64,000 nucleotides of DNA, from NCBI RefSeq assembly GCF_900580865.1, contig NZ_UTBZ01000052.1, positions 62,001 through 126,000 of the forward strand, in the 5' to 3' direction. This DNA comes from Pseudomonas viridiflava. GTDB taxonomy: Bacteria; Pseudomonadota; Gammaproteobacteria; Pseudomonadales; Pseudomonadaceae. Below, piece after piece: positions 26,974-35,187 of the stretch. The notes under the pieces were generated by a model, which was not told the DNA's origin, did not search any database, and worked only from the letters and a program-made list of their open reading frames with translations. The stretch's first letter is position 1; each line of letters opens with the position of its first letter. A program made the position numbers and the translations under genes.

Positions 26974-27465
26974 TTAACTACGATCCCGAGGAATCAGGCT
27001 CTGCAACTGCTGCGCCAGAAAATTCGCATCAAACACAAATGTATCCGGATCCTTCAAACCATTGGTCTTGCGCCACTGCCACTCACCATTCGCCAATCCC
27101 ACCAGCGAAATGCTGCCATAACGCGCCGCCGTCAGCCCCATCACCGCAAGCGAAATCTGCCCGCCACTGCCCATCACATCCGGCACGAACTCCACCGGTT
27201 TGCCGGCAATCACGATGCTCAGTTTCTCGGTCTTGAAGGTCGAGGTTTCCACCGGCGTGCTCGGCCCAAACGCGACATAGGCCTCGCGACTCACCTCCAG
27301 CAGATTCGGCGCCTGCACAGGTTCCAGCCATTGCTGAATATCACCGAACAGTGCAGTAATCCGCGCGGTCCAAGCGGCCGATTGCGTCTCGAACAGTTGC
27401 TTCTTGTGCGCTTCGCTCTCGGCGTAATGACGAAGCATCTCGCCCAGTTGTTGTACGTCGTCCAT
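26974..27465 (-). CDS. Conserved hypothetical protein
   Basis: 163 residues, soluble, starting MDDVQQLGEMLRHYAES with a helical first third and a beta-rich second half (LSIVIAGKPVEFVPDVMGSG, ISLVGLANGEWQWRKTNG). No family recognised. A longer ORF extends to 27678 but starts next to the divergent racemase gene and reads through a region with no coding look. The stop is close to the repeat block at 26961. Confidence 0.6.
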   Translation of the reverse strand: MDDVQQLGEMLRHYAESEAHKKQLFETQSAAWTARITALFGDIQQWLEPVQAPNLLEVSREAYVAFGPSTPVETSTFKTEKLSIVIAGKPVEFVPDVMGSGGQISLAVMGLTAARYGSISLVGLANGEWQWRKTNGLKDPDTFVFDANFLAQQLQSLIPRDRS

Positions 27466-27677
27466 AGCGGTGTTCCTCGGAAAGGACCTGCAATACTCGA
27501 TAGTGGCAGATACCAGCCCCGGCGTACGTTTAACCTGCACCCGCCCCGACAAAGCACCATGACACTTGCGTGAAAGATCAGCGGTACAGTCACTTGCTGC
27601 TGGCATCGAAGCATGAAGAAAAGGAAACTCCGCGCAAACCTGAACGTTCGACACTGCAATTTGCCTGAGGACATCCA

Positions 27678-28370
27678 ATGCGCACCATCGGCCTGATCGG
27701 CGGCATGAGCTGGGAATCCAGCGCCGAATACTATCGACTCATCAATCAGCAAGTCCGGGATCGTCTCGGCCCGTTGCGCTCCGCGCAGTTGCTGATGCAC
27801 AGCGTCGATTTCGGCCCTGTCGAACAGGCCCAGCACGCCGGGCGCTGGGACGATGCGGCGGCAATTCTGGTGGACGCCGCGCGCAGGCTCGAAGCCGGCG
27901 GCGCCGAATGCGTGGTGCTGTGTACCAACACCATGCACAAGGTCGCCGAACAGATTCAGGCGGCGATCAGCATTCCGTTTCTACACATTGCCGAACCGGC
28001 CGCGCAGGCGGCTCTGGACATCGATGCACGCACGGTCGGCCTGCTCGGCACGGCATTTACCATGGAACAGGATTTCCTCAAGCAACGCCTGGTCGCCAAG
28101 GGTTTGACCGTGTTAGTGCCGGACGAAACAGAGCGCAAGGATGTACACCGGATCATCTACGACGAACTCTGCGTCGGCGTGATCAGCGATCAGTCGCGGC
28201 AAATCTATCAGCGGGTGATCGAATCCCTCACCGCGCGCGGCGCGCAGGCGATCATCCTCGGCTGCACGGAAATTGGCATGTTGATCAAACCCGAACACAG
28301 TGCCCTGCCCCTGCTCGACACCACCGAACTGCATGCGCAGTCGGCGGTGGCGTTTGCCCTGGGCGACTGA
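27678..28370 (+). CDS. Aspartate/glutamate racemase family protein
   Basis: 230 residues, PLP-independent racemase fold. It has both catalytic Cys in context: CTNTMHKVAE and LGCTEIGML, plus the N-terminal GLIGGMSWESSAEYYRLIN typical of YgeA/aspartate racemase. It interconverts L- and D-amino acids (Asp, Glu or broader, as in E. coli YgeA). Standalone gene with a good RBS (GAGGAC) before the ATG. Confidence 0.88.
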   Translation: MRTIGLIGGMSWESSAEYYRLINQQVRDRLGPLRSAQLLMHSVDFGPVEQAQHAGRWDDAAAILVDAARRLEAGGAECVVLCTNTMHKVAEQIQAAISIPFLHIAEPAAQAALDIDARTVGLLGTAFTMEQDFLKQRLVAKGLTVLVPDETERKDVHRIIYDELCVGVISDQSRQIYQRVIESLTARGAQAIILGCTEIGMLIKPEHSALPLLDTTELHAQSAVAFALGD

Positions 28371-28371
28371 G

Positions 28372-28890
28372 TCAGGTTTTCGAACGACTGCGCAGACGGG
28401 CCATGCTCAGGGTGTCGACCCACTGCCCGTCACGCACCGCGTAATCGCGAAACAGGCCTTCGGTCTCGAAACCGAACTTGTGGTAGAGCGCGATGGCGGC
28501 CTCGTTATCGGCATACACGGTGAGTTCGACGCGGTGCAAGTTCATCCAGTTATCGGCGACCTCCAGTGCCGCCGCCAACAGTTTCGAACCCACGCCTTTG
28601 CCTTGCCACGCCACGGCGACAGCCATACCGACGCTGCCGGCGTGGCTGCGACGAATCCGCGAATGGTTTTCCAGGCCCAGATGGCCGATGACCTGACACT
28701 GATGCAGCGCGACCAGCTTCAACACCCGTTCATTTTCCGCCAGCAGCCGTTGGCGCCAGACGTCGACGGACTGGAACGGCATCTGCAACACCTCCCGGGT
28801 GACAGCCCGCTCGTTGTAGAGCGCAGTGACAGCCTCGAGGTGCGACTCGCTGAAGCGTTCGATGTGAATGGCGGCGTTGTGGTCGGGCAT
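28372..28890 (-). CDS. GNAT acetyltransferase (AaaT/YhhY-like)
   Basis: 172 residues. The pattern matches E. coli YhhY (AaaT, L-amino-acid N-acetyltransferase) along its length: VWRQRLL, VIGHLGLE, the acetyl-CoA loop VAWQGKGVGSKL, DNWMNLHRVELTVYADNEAA and YHKFGFETEG. Predicted cytosolic N-acetylation of amino acids such as Phe, Met or Tyr. Convergent with the racemase gene (1 base between stops), so an amino-acid link is possible but not shown. ATG 28890 fits the GGATCC-GCC spacer region. Confidence 0.82.
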   Translation of the reverse strand: MPDHNAAIHIERFSESHLEAVTALYNERAVTREVLQMPFQSVDVWRQRLLAENERVLKLVALHQCQVIGHLGLENHSRIRRSHAGSVGMAVAVAWQGKGVGSKLLAAALEVADNWMNLHRVELTVYADNEAAIALYHKFGFETEGLFRDYAVRDGQWVDTLSMARLRSRSKT

Positions 28891-28965
28891 GGCGGATCCT
28901 TCCTGGATCGATGTGTGGCCGATCACTCTAAACCGCCAAACACGACATCTGCCATAGGTAAATAC

Positions 28966-29056
28966 TTGTAGGAGTGAGCCTGCTCGCGATAGCGGTGTGT
29001 CAGTCAACATTGATCAATCTGACACACTGCTATCGCGAGCAGGCTCACTCCTGCAG
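28966..29056. repeat. REPIN, GAGTGAGCCTGCTCGCGAT variant
   Basis: Inverted pair with a shared T-for-C change in GAGTGAGCC on both arms, suggesting coordinated drift. Located between two minus-strand genes. Confidence 0.93.
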
Positions 29057-29082
29057 GGGAATGTGGGCACAGGAGGATTGCG

Positions 29083-30063
29083 TCAGCTCTGGAACCACTC
29101 CTGGCGTTCGTTGAAGGTGTGGTGGATAAGATCGACCAGGGTTTGCACCTCGGCCAGTGCTTGCGAGTCCGCGTTGACCGCCAGCCATGCCTGCAATTGC
29201 ATGGGTTCCTCGAACAGCCCCGGTAGCGCGATCAGGCCTCGATCAAACCGGCTCATGTACGCCGGCAACAACCCGATGCACGCGCTGCAGCGAATCATCT
29301 CCAGCATCAATTCATAAGACTGCATCTGCACCACCCCGGCCAACCGCTGTTCAACCAATTCATTCCAAGGGCGAAAACTGTCGATCTGCCGGTCATGTTG
29401 CCATTGCACCAGCATGAAGTCGGCGAGGTCGTCGGGGGTGTCCGGGCGGGCGGTGACGCGGGAGTAGCGTTTGGCGATGTGCGGCAGGTAGTCAAGGCGT
29501 GCCAGCGCTTGCGGTTCGCTGGTGGCGAAGGTCGGGCCGGGGTGCGGGGTTTCGCCGTTGGCCAGCCAGAGGACGACGTCGGCGCTGACGGCACGCAGGG
29601 ACAGTTCGCTGTCCAGCGCGATGATTTCCAGGCGTACGCTGGCGTTGCGGCGCAGCAGGGCGATAAGGTCGCGGCCGAGGATGTCGTGGAGGATTGATTC
29701 AGCGACGGCGAGGCGAATCAGTGGCTGTTCGATCACCGGGAGTTTGCGTTCGTTAGCCAGCGTTATCAGTTTGGCCTGCAGTTGCTGGCCTTCGCGGGTG
29801 AGGCTCAGGGCGCTGCCTTGAAAGCTGAACAGGGTGTGTTGCAGTTCTTGTTCGAGCTGTGCCAGTTGTTTGCGCAGCAAGGTCGAGCGCACGTTGAGGC
29901 TGCGCGCGGCTTGCATGAAGCAGCCGCAGCGGGCGCTGACCAGGAAGTATTGGGCGACGTCGGCGTCGATGGTCGCGGCGTGTGCGAGCCAAGGTTCGCT
30001 GTTGTCCTGTGGCCAGCGGTAATCGCTGGTGCCCTGTCGTCCTGCGGGTTCGGTGAATGACAT
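29083..30063 (-). CDS. LysR-type regulator at the end of the TpsB/TonB operon
   Basis: 326 residues with a helix-turn-helix near residues 36-95 (YFLVSARCGCFMQAARSLNV then LRKQLAQLEQELQHTLF) preceded by an unusual 30-residue N-terminal stretch, and a substrate-binding domain ending VDLIHHTFNERQEW. ATG 30063 begins MSFTEPAGRQ; the larger frame extends through a REPIN and is not trusted. A LysR gene sits at the same end of the comparable P. aeruginosa locus (PA0701, from memory). It may regulate the operon upstream of it, though the REPIN at 30110 may separate the transcripts. Confidence 0.8.
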   Translation of the reverse strand: MSFTEPAGRQGTSDYRWPQDNSEPWLAHAATIDADVAQYFLVSARCGCFMQAARSLNVRSTLLRKQLAQLEQELQHTLFSFQGSALSLTREGQQLQAKLITLANERKLPVIEQPLIRLAVAESILHDILGRDLIALLRRNASVRLEIIALDSELSLRAVSADVVLWLANGETPHPGPTFATSEPQALARLDYLPHIAKRYSRVTARPDTPDDLADFMLVQWQHDRQIDSFRPWNELVEQRLAGVVQMQSYELMLEMIRCSACIGLLPAYMSRFDRGLIALPGLFEEPMQLQAWLAVNADSQALAEVQTLVDLIHHTFNERQEWFQS

Positions 30064-30109
30064 CGATGACTCCCTGTCGATCTTTGTATTTATGAATGTC
30101 CACCAATTC

Positions 30110-30206
30110 CCCTGTGGGAGCGAGCCTGCTCGCGAAAGCGGCGCGTCAGTCACCGCAATTGTTGGATGTGCAGACGCTTTCGCGAGCAGGCTCGCACCCA
30201 CAGGGG
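30110..30206. repeat. REPIN between ppiC-like and LysR genes
   Basis: CCTGTGGGAGCGAGCCTGCT and an inverted copy with one change (CTCGCACCCACAGG). It may set or weaken transcript ends here. Confidence 0.93.
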
Positions 30207-30223
30207 TTGTGGTGAAAGTGAAA

Positions 30224-31171
30224 TCAGTGTTTTTCCTCGAGGACTTTGTTGAGTTCGGCGCCGTCGATGCTCAGGGTTGCGGTGTTGAGCATGCCGTCCA
30301 GATAGGCTTGGGCAATCTGCTCTTGCCGCTGTGCACGCAGGGCCTGGGTCAGTTGATCGCGCAGTTCATCGATGGTTGCGGTACGGGCGGGTTGTTGCTC
30401 GGTGAGTTTGATCACGTGGAACCCGGCAGCACTTTGAACAGGATCGGAAACCGCGCCGACCTTGAGCCGAGCCACGGCGCCTCGCACTTCCGGGACCAGT
30501 TGCTGCAACGGTTGCAGGCCGCTATCACCGCCGCGTTCAGCGGTGACGCGATCCTGCGAATATTGAGTCGCCAGCGCGGCAAATTCCGCCGGTGTTGCCT
30601 GAGCTTTCTTGCTCAGGTCAAGCGCCTGCTTGCGCACGGCTTCAAGCGTCTGCGGATCATTCACCCCAAGGAAAATCTGACTGACCCGATACAACGCCGG
30701 GGTCTGCCAATTCGCCTTGCCGGCGTCATAAGCCTGCTGCAATTCAGCCGCACTCGGATAATCCGCCGGCACCTGACTGACCGAACGCAAGTAATCGCGG
30801 AAGACAATCTGTTCAGTCGCCGCGCGAGTCTGCCGCGCTACGTCCGGACGCTGCGCCCAACCCTGCGCATCAGCCTGCTCCAGCACCGCTTTCTCGGCCA
30901 GACGCGTGCGAATCCAGCGCTCGAGCGCTTCACGATTACCGCGCAATTGCTCGCGGGTTTCCGGTGGCACCGTTGCCAGCAACGCTTGCAACTCGTCAGG
31001 CGACACCTGTTGATTACCCAACCGCGCCACCGCTGGTCCCGCAGCAACCGCCGCCACAGACGACGATTGCTGGGCGGCGACCGGGTCACTGCCCGGCCGC
31101 ACCACCAGTGCCACGGCCACCACCAACAGCGCCACCGCAGCGGCGCTGATCACCATGGCTGGCTTTTTCAC
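30224..31171 (-). CDS. Parvulin-type peptidyl-prolyl isomerase
   Basis: 315 residues with an N-terminal membrane anchor or signal (VISAAAVALLVVAVALVV), a SurA/PpiC-like helical chaperone region, and a parvulin domain (YRVSQIFLGV ... ERGGDSGLQPL ... LKVGAVSDPVQSAAGFHVIKLTE). It catalyses proline isomerisation in the periplasm, probably to help fold an exported or barrel protein of this operon. ATG 31171 overlaps the YbjN gene stop by 4 bases. Confidence 0.88.
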   Translation of the reverse strand: MKKPAMVISAAAVALLVVAVALVVRPGSDPVAAQQSSSVAAVAAGPAVARLGNQQVSPDELQALLATVPPETREQLRGNREALERWIRTRLAEKAVLEQADAQGWAQRPDVARQTRAATEQIVFRDYLRSVSQVPADYPSAAELQQAYDAGKANWQTPALYRVSQIFLGVNDPQTLEAVRKQALDLSKKAQATPAEFAALATQYSQDRVTAERGGDSGLQPLQQLVPEVRGAVARLKVGAVSDPVQSAAGFHVIKLTEQQPARTATIDELRDQLTQALRAQRQEQIAQAYLDGMLNTATLSIDGAELNKVLEEKH

Positions 31172-31641
31172 AGCGCGACTTCCTCTTGCTCGGCCACGGC
31201 GACTTTAGCGGTCTGCGCACCGGCAGCGCTCTGTGTGAAATCACGCAGATAAACGATGAACTCCTGCAACAGACGATCCCACAATTCCAGGTTGCCGCGC
31301 AGGTGATCGTTGCTCACGCCCGCCGCCACGACCACGTCCATTTCCATCACCAGAAACTCGCCCTGCAACGACAAGCGCGCAAAGCGACGGCTGGCGTTCC
31401 ACTGCTCGGCCACACCCTGTGGCAACTCACCCTGCACGCGCAGCGCACAGCTGAAAGTGAAATCGACGTAGCTACCCTGCTCCACCGCCGGATTGCCGAA
31501 ACGCACAGCGTAACCAATGCCCTGGCTGGCGCTGAGCAACTGAACAATACCATTCTGCTCGGTTTCGTTGACGCGATAACCCGCAGCTTGCAGGACTTCG
31601 GTCAGGGATTTTGGCGATACGTGGCTGATCAATTGAGTCAT
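31168..31641 (-). CDS. YbjN domain protein
   Basis: 157 residues matching YbjN/type III-chaperone-like folds: SLTEVLQAAGYRVNETEQ, a five-stranded sheet and FARLSLQGEFLVMEMDVVVAAGVS. YbjN-like proteins share the fold of secretion chaperones, so it may bind a client. Cytosolic by lack of a signal. It sits between the coiled-coil protein and the parvulin, overlapping the latter by 4 bases. Confidence 0.75.
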   Translation of the reverse strand: MTQLISHVSPKSLTEVLQAAGYRVNETEQNGIVQLLSASQGIGYAVRFGNPAVEQGSYVDFTFSCALRVQGELPQGVAEQWNASRRFARLSLQGEFLVMEMDVVVAAGVSNDHLRGNLELWDRLLQEFIVYLRDFTQSAAGAQTAKVAVAEQEEVAL

Positions 31642-31658
31642 TACTTCTTCCTTGTCTA

Positions 31659-32288
31659 TCAGTGCGAGAGCGCGGCTTGCGGCGCGTCGAATTGAGTCTT
31701 GTAAAGGTCATCGCCGAACCCCTGGGCCAGTTCATCGAACTTGACCCGGGCGCTGCCCGCGAAGGGCTGGCGGATCTTCATCACCTCGGCCACGTCGATG
31801 TTTTCGTAGGCAGTGAGGATCTGCTTGGCGACGCCGTACATCTGCTGATTCTTGACTGAACATTGCTGCACTTGTGTGTCACGTTCAGCCAATTGCGCTT
31901 GAAGCTTAGACCGTTCTGCCTCTTTGGCACGGGCCATGACCAGCAACTCGTCATAGGCCTTTTTGAACTTGCCGGTCTGCTCGGCGCTGGCCGCCACTTG
32001 TGCCTGCGCCTGGCTGTGCAGGCTCTGTTGCTGTCCGGCCAATTGCTCGGCGACGCCTTTGGCCTTGGCCAGTTCAGCGCTCAATTGCTTGATTTGCGCC
32101 TGCGCAGCCTTGGCTTCGTTTTGTGCCGCCAGTTGCGCGGCGCTGGCCTGGGCCTGCTGACTTTGCAGGGCCTGCAACTGTTGCGTGGTGCTGCGCAATT
32201 GCGTGCGCAGGCGCTCTTCCATGCCTTCGGCATTCACCTCGGTGGCAATCAACAGCCCGAGCCCGAGCAACACAAATCGCGTTTTCAT
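31659..32288 (-). CDS. Periplasmic coiled-coil protein
   Basis: 209 residues. Signal peptide (FVLLGLGLLIATEVNA-EG), then a long Ala/Gln-rich coiled coil (about 28-150) and a short C-terminal globular part with one Cys (VQQCSVKNQQMYGVA). No family name. By position it is the third gene after the TonB-like gene. It may scaffold or reach from inner to outer membrane; inference only. Confidence 0.7.
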   Translation of the reverse strand: MKTRFVLLGLGLLIATEVNAEGMEERLRTQLRSTTQQLQALQSQQAQASAAQLAAQNEAKAAQAQIKQLSAELAKAKGVAEQLAGQQQSLHSQAQAQVAASAEQTGKFKKAYDELLVMARAKEAERSKLQAQLAERDTQVQQCSVKNQQMYGVAKQILTAYENIDVAEVMKIRQPFAGSARVKFDELAQGFGDDLYKTQFDAPQAALSH

Positions 32289-32305
32289 AACCCTCTCCCG
32301 GCGCC

Positions 32306-34003
32306 TTAGAAGCGCGTGTTGATCTCAAGCTGCAAGACGTCGATGTCGAACGGCGCGCCGTACACCGCTTCGGTGCTCATCCAGCGACCGGTGGCGTAAA
32401 CGTTCTTCGCCAGACCGTAGTTGCCGCCGATGAAATAACCCTTGGCGTTGGTGCCGCCGAGGTGGAACGACGAGTCGTTGAAACCGTCCGGCAAGGCATC
32501 CGGCTGGATGTACTTGTAGCCAGCGAACATGTTCCAGTCGCCCTGCTTTTTCAGGTCCAGCGCGCTGCCGAGGGTGAACTGCACCATCCACGCATTGGCG
32601 CCACTTTCGATGTCGCCATTGCTGTCGAGGTTGTTGACGATCTGCCCGGCCGAGCGCTTGCGCATGTCGCCTTCGTCGTAGGCAAGGTTGTGGATGTAGT
32701 TGCCCTGGCTGCGCAGTTTGAAATCTTCCGGCAGGTCGGCGTCCCACACCACGTTCAGATCCAGCAGGTTGAATTCCGAAGCAAGGCCAACAAACTGCGG
32801 TTGCGGCGTGGTGGTCGGGTTGAGCGGGTTCGGCGTGATGTCGCGCAGCAGGAACACGCTGTTGCCCTTCTGCATAAACGCTGCGCGGCTGCCATCGCTG
32901 TCACAGCCCGGTGCGCCGGCCCAAGGCTCGCAAGGGCTGGAGCGCTGACCCTGAATGTCGTCGAAGCGGTAGTACGCCAGTGCGCCTTTCAAGCGGTTGT
33001 TACTGTTGATCGCCCACTTGGCGCCGATCTGCGCGCCGTACAGCCATTTGTTGTCGCTCTCTTCCTTGTCGAAACCGTTGCTGCTGGCGGTGTCGTTGGT
33101 GTAATCCACCGGAAACGCGCCGACCGTGCCGAACACGCCCCAATCGCGATTGAGTTTGTGGTCGAAAATCGCCGCCACGCCGTCGAAATTCAAGTCGTTG
33201 GAATAGAGCATGTCGGTGGACATGAACGGGTTGGCGAAGCGCCCGCCGGTCAGTGTCAGCTCATCCGTAGGCTTCCAGTTCAGGTAGCCCTGATCAAGCC
33301 AGATGTCCTTTTTGGCGAATCCGCCGCCGAGGTTTTGCGTGGTCGACACCGGGTTGTTGTCCGAGCCGGTGCCGATGCGGATGCCGGCGGTCCATTGCGG
33401 CGAGATCTCAGCTTTCATGCCCAGTCGCGCACGGATGCGGAACTGGTTGGTGCGGTCTTCGCGGGTGTTGAGCAGCGGTGGCAGACTGGTGCTGCTGTTG
33501 GGGTTTACGTCGTACGGGCCGTTGTTGTTGAGCTTGGCGAAATCGACGATCTCGTTGCTGTTGCTATCGGAGTAGTAGCGCGATTCGTTACGCAGGCGAA
33601 TGTCGCCGTCGAAGCTGATGCGCGCAGCCCATTCCGGGAAGCTATTGGGCGCGGCCCAGTTTTCCTGTTTGGCGGTGGCCATGACTTCGGCTTTGACCTG
33701 ATCACGGATCTGGTCGCGCACGGCGGCCGGCACGTATTGCACACGGACGTCGCCCGGCGCAGCGACCGGCCCGGCCGCGACTGCGGTGGATGCGGCGGCC
33801 TGTTTGGCCTGGGCCGCTTCGTTCTGCGCCTGAGCGATCAGCGCATCAGCCTTGTCCTGTTTCAGAATGCCCTGCTCGACCAGCAAGCGGATCAGATTGA
33901 TCGTGGCGTTCTCCGAGGGCGCAGGCGCTGCCACGGCCTGACCGACCAGGGTCGCAATGACCATGCCGACCGCCAGGGACAATCGATTCACGTTGGAAAT
34001 CAT
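32306..34003 (-). CDS. Putative porin of the TpsB/TonB operon
   Basis: 565 residues. Signal peptide (LAVGMVIATLVGQAVA-AP), a short N-terminal helical region with an Ala/Gln-rich segment (about 45-75), then a beta-barrel with many Asn/Asp-rich turns and terminal Phe (DVLQLEINTRF). It resembles the putative-porin family (PF16930). ATG 34003 is chosen over GTG 34009 because GGAG lies 10 bases upstream. It follows the TonB-like gene; the barrel could be the energised substrate channel, since no plug domain or TonB box is obvious. Confidence 0.8.
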   Translation of the reverse strand: MISNVNRLSLAVGMVIATLVGQAVAAPAPSENATINLIRLLVEQGILKQDKADALIAQAQNEAAQAKQAAASTAVAAGPVAAPGDVRVQYVPAAVRDQIRDQVKAEVMATAKQENWAAPNSFPEWAARISFDGDIRLRNESRYYSDSNSNEIVDFAKLNNNGPYDVNPNSSTSLPPLLNTREDRTNQFRIRARLGMKAEISPQWTAGIRIGTGSDNNPVSTTQNLGGGFAKKDIWLDQGYLNWKPTDELTLTGGRFANPFMSTDMLYSNDLNFDGVAAIFDHKLNRDWGVFGTVGAFPVDYTNDTASSNGFDKEESDNKWLYGAQIGAKWAINSNNRLKGALAYYRFDDIQGQRSSPCEPWAGAPGCDSDGSRAAFMQKGNSVFLLRDITPNPLNPTTTPQPQFVGLASEFNLLDLNVVWDADLPEDFKLRSQGNYIHNLAYDEGDMRKRSAGQIVNNLDSNGDIESGANAWMVQFTLGSALDLKKQGDWNMFAGYKYIQPDALPDGFNDSSFHLGGTNAKGYFIGGNYGLAKNVYATGRWMSTEAVYGAPFDIDVLQLEINTRF

Positions 34004-34042
34004 CTGCACACAACTCCTTTTGCCAAAGCGTAAATAAATGAA

Positions 34043-34747
34043 TTAACCCGGACGCCGCCCTTGCAGGGACAGGCGCACAGGCAAAGTGATGGAGGCTGGT
34101 GGCCGTTCGCTCAGCGCCGGCGCGCCACGTAGCGCAGCCAACACTTGCGTATCAATCTCGGGGTTGCCGCTGGACTTGATCAGCTCGACGCGAGTGATCT
34201 CGCCGACGCTGCTCAGCCAGACATCGGCCTGCAACGAGAACGCGAGGTTGCGCAGCTCAGGGTTCTCGCGCAGCAAACGCTGGAAGGTGAACGCCAGAAA
34301 CTGGCTGTACGTCCCCGTGCCCAAACGCCCGCCACCGGTACCGGCCATGCCACCGCCCTTGCCCGCGCCGATGTTGAAAGCGTCGTTGCCGGACTGCGCA
34401 TCGCCGTCCATTTGCATCGGATTGGCCAGGTCGTCCGCTGGCGATGGCGGCGCTTCTTCCTCGGGCTTGACCTCTTCTGGCTCTGGCGTTGGCTCTGGCT
34501 CGACGACTTTTTCTTCCACCGGGGTTTCCGGTTCCGGCGGTTTTTCCGGCGGCGGAGGTGGCGGTGGCGGCAACGGAATGATCGTCGGCACCTTCGGCGC
34601 TTCGCGGCGGATACCGCTCATGTCGTTGGCCCACTGCCACAGAAACCATGCGGCGAGCGCACCGATCAGTAATCCGGCGCCCCACTTCGCATAACGCAGC
34701 ACTGGCTTTTTCACCGGCAGCGGCTCGATCGGGAGTTGTGCGGTCAT
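34043..34747 (-). CDS. tonB: TonB-like energy transducer
   Basis: 234 residues. One membrane helix (about 23-41, WGAGLLIGALAAWFLWQW), a Pro/Glu-rich stretch spanning residues 55-110, a Gly-rich hinge and a C-terminal TonB domain (LAFSLQADVWLSSVGEITRVELIKSSGNPEIDTQ shown in part, ending VRLSLQGRRPG). It should transmit proton-motive force from ExbB/ExbD to an outer-membrane partner. It starts 3 bases after exbD. P. aeruginosa has a TonB-type gene at this place in its Pdt locus (from memory). Confidence 0.88.
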   Translation of the reverse strand: MTAQLPIEPLPVKKPVLRYAKWGAGLLIGALAAWFLWQWANDMSGIRREAPKVPTIIPLPPPPPPPPEKPPEPETPVEEKVVEPEPTPEPEEVKPEEEAPPSPADDLANPMQMDGDAQSGNDAFNIGAGKGGGMAGTGGGRLGTGTYSQFLAFTFQRLLRENPELRNLAFSLQADVWLSSVGEITRVELIKSSGNPEIDTQVLAALRGAPALSERPPASITLPVRLSLQGRRPG

Positions 34748-34750
34748 GAC

Positions 34751-35176
34751 TCAGCCCTGACTCGGTTTGCCGGTGACGAGACCGACCTGGGACAGTTCGA
34801 GCCGGCGCAACAGATCCAGCACTTCAATGACTTTTTGGTATTGCACCGTCGCGTCGCCGCGCACGATCACCGGGAAATCCGGACTCTGTGCCTTTTCGAT
34901 GCGCAGGCGTTCTTCCAGCTCGGCCAAGGTCACCGGATAGGCGTCGAGGAACACCTGGCCGCCGTCGTTGACCGAGATCGCCTTGGTCTTGGCTTCGGAC
35001 AGCGACACCGAGGCGCTGGCCTTGGGCAGGTTGATCTGGATCCCGGAGACCTGCGCGGTGGCGGTGAGGATGAACATCACCAGCACCACCATCAGCACGT
35101 CGACCAGTGGAGTGATGTTGATGCTGTCCACTGCGGCATCTTCGTCATCGTTGTGGGAGGCATTTACGGACGCCAT
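34751..35176 (-). CDS. exbD: ExbD/TolR family protein
   Basis: 141 residues. N-terminal membrane helix (INITPLVDVLMVVLVMFILTA) with the essential Asp in PLVDV, then the periplasmic ExbD domain (IQINLPKAS, VIVRGDATVQYQKVIEVLDLL). Forms the proton-driven motor with ExbB. The order ExbB-ExbD-TonB is the normal one. Confidence 0.93.
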   Translation of the reverse strand: MASVNASHNDDEDAAVDSINITPLVDVLMVVLVMFILTATAQVSGIQINLPKASASVSLSEAKTKAISVNDGGQVFLDAYPVTLAELEERLRIEKAQSPDFPVIVRGDATVQYQKVIEVLDLLRRLELSQVGLVTGKPSQG

Positions 35177-35187
35177 GTCAGTGCTCC

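Noticed and set aside
32462..34033. 523-residue open frame antisense to the porin
   Set aside because: Shadow of a real gene; composition dominated by Val/Ala/Arg with no recognisable motif.
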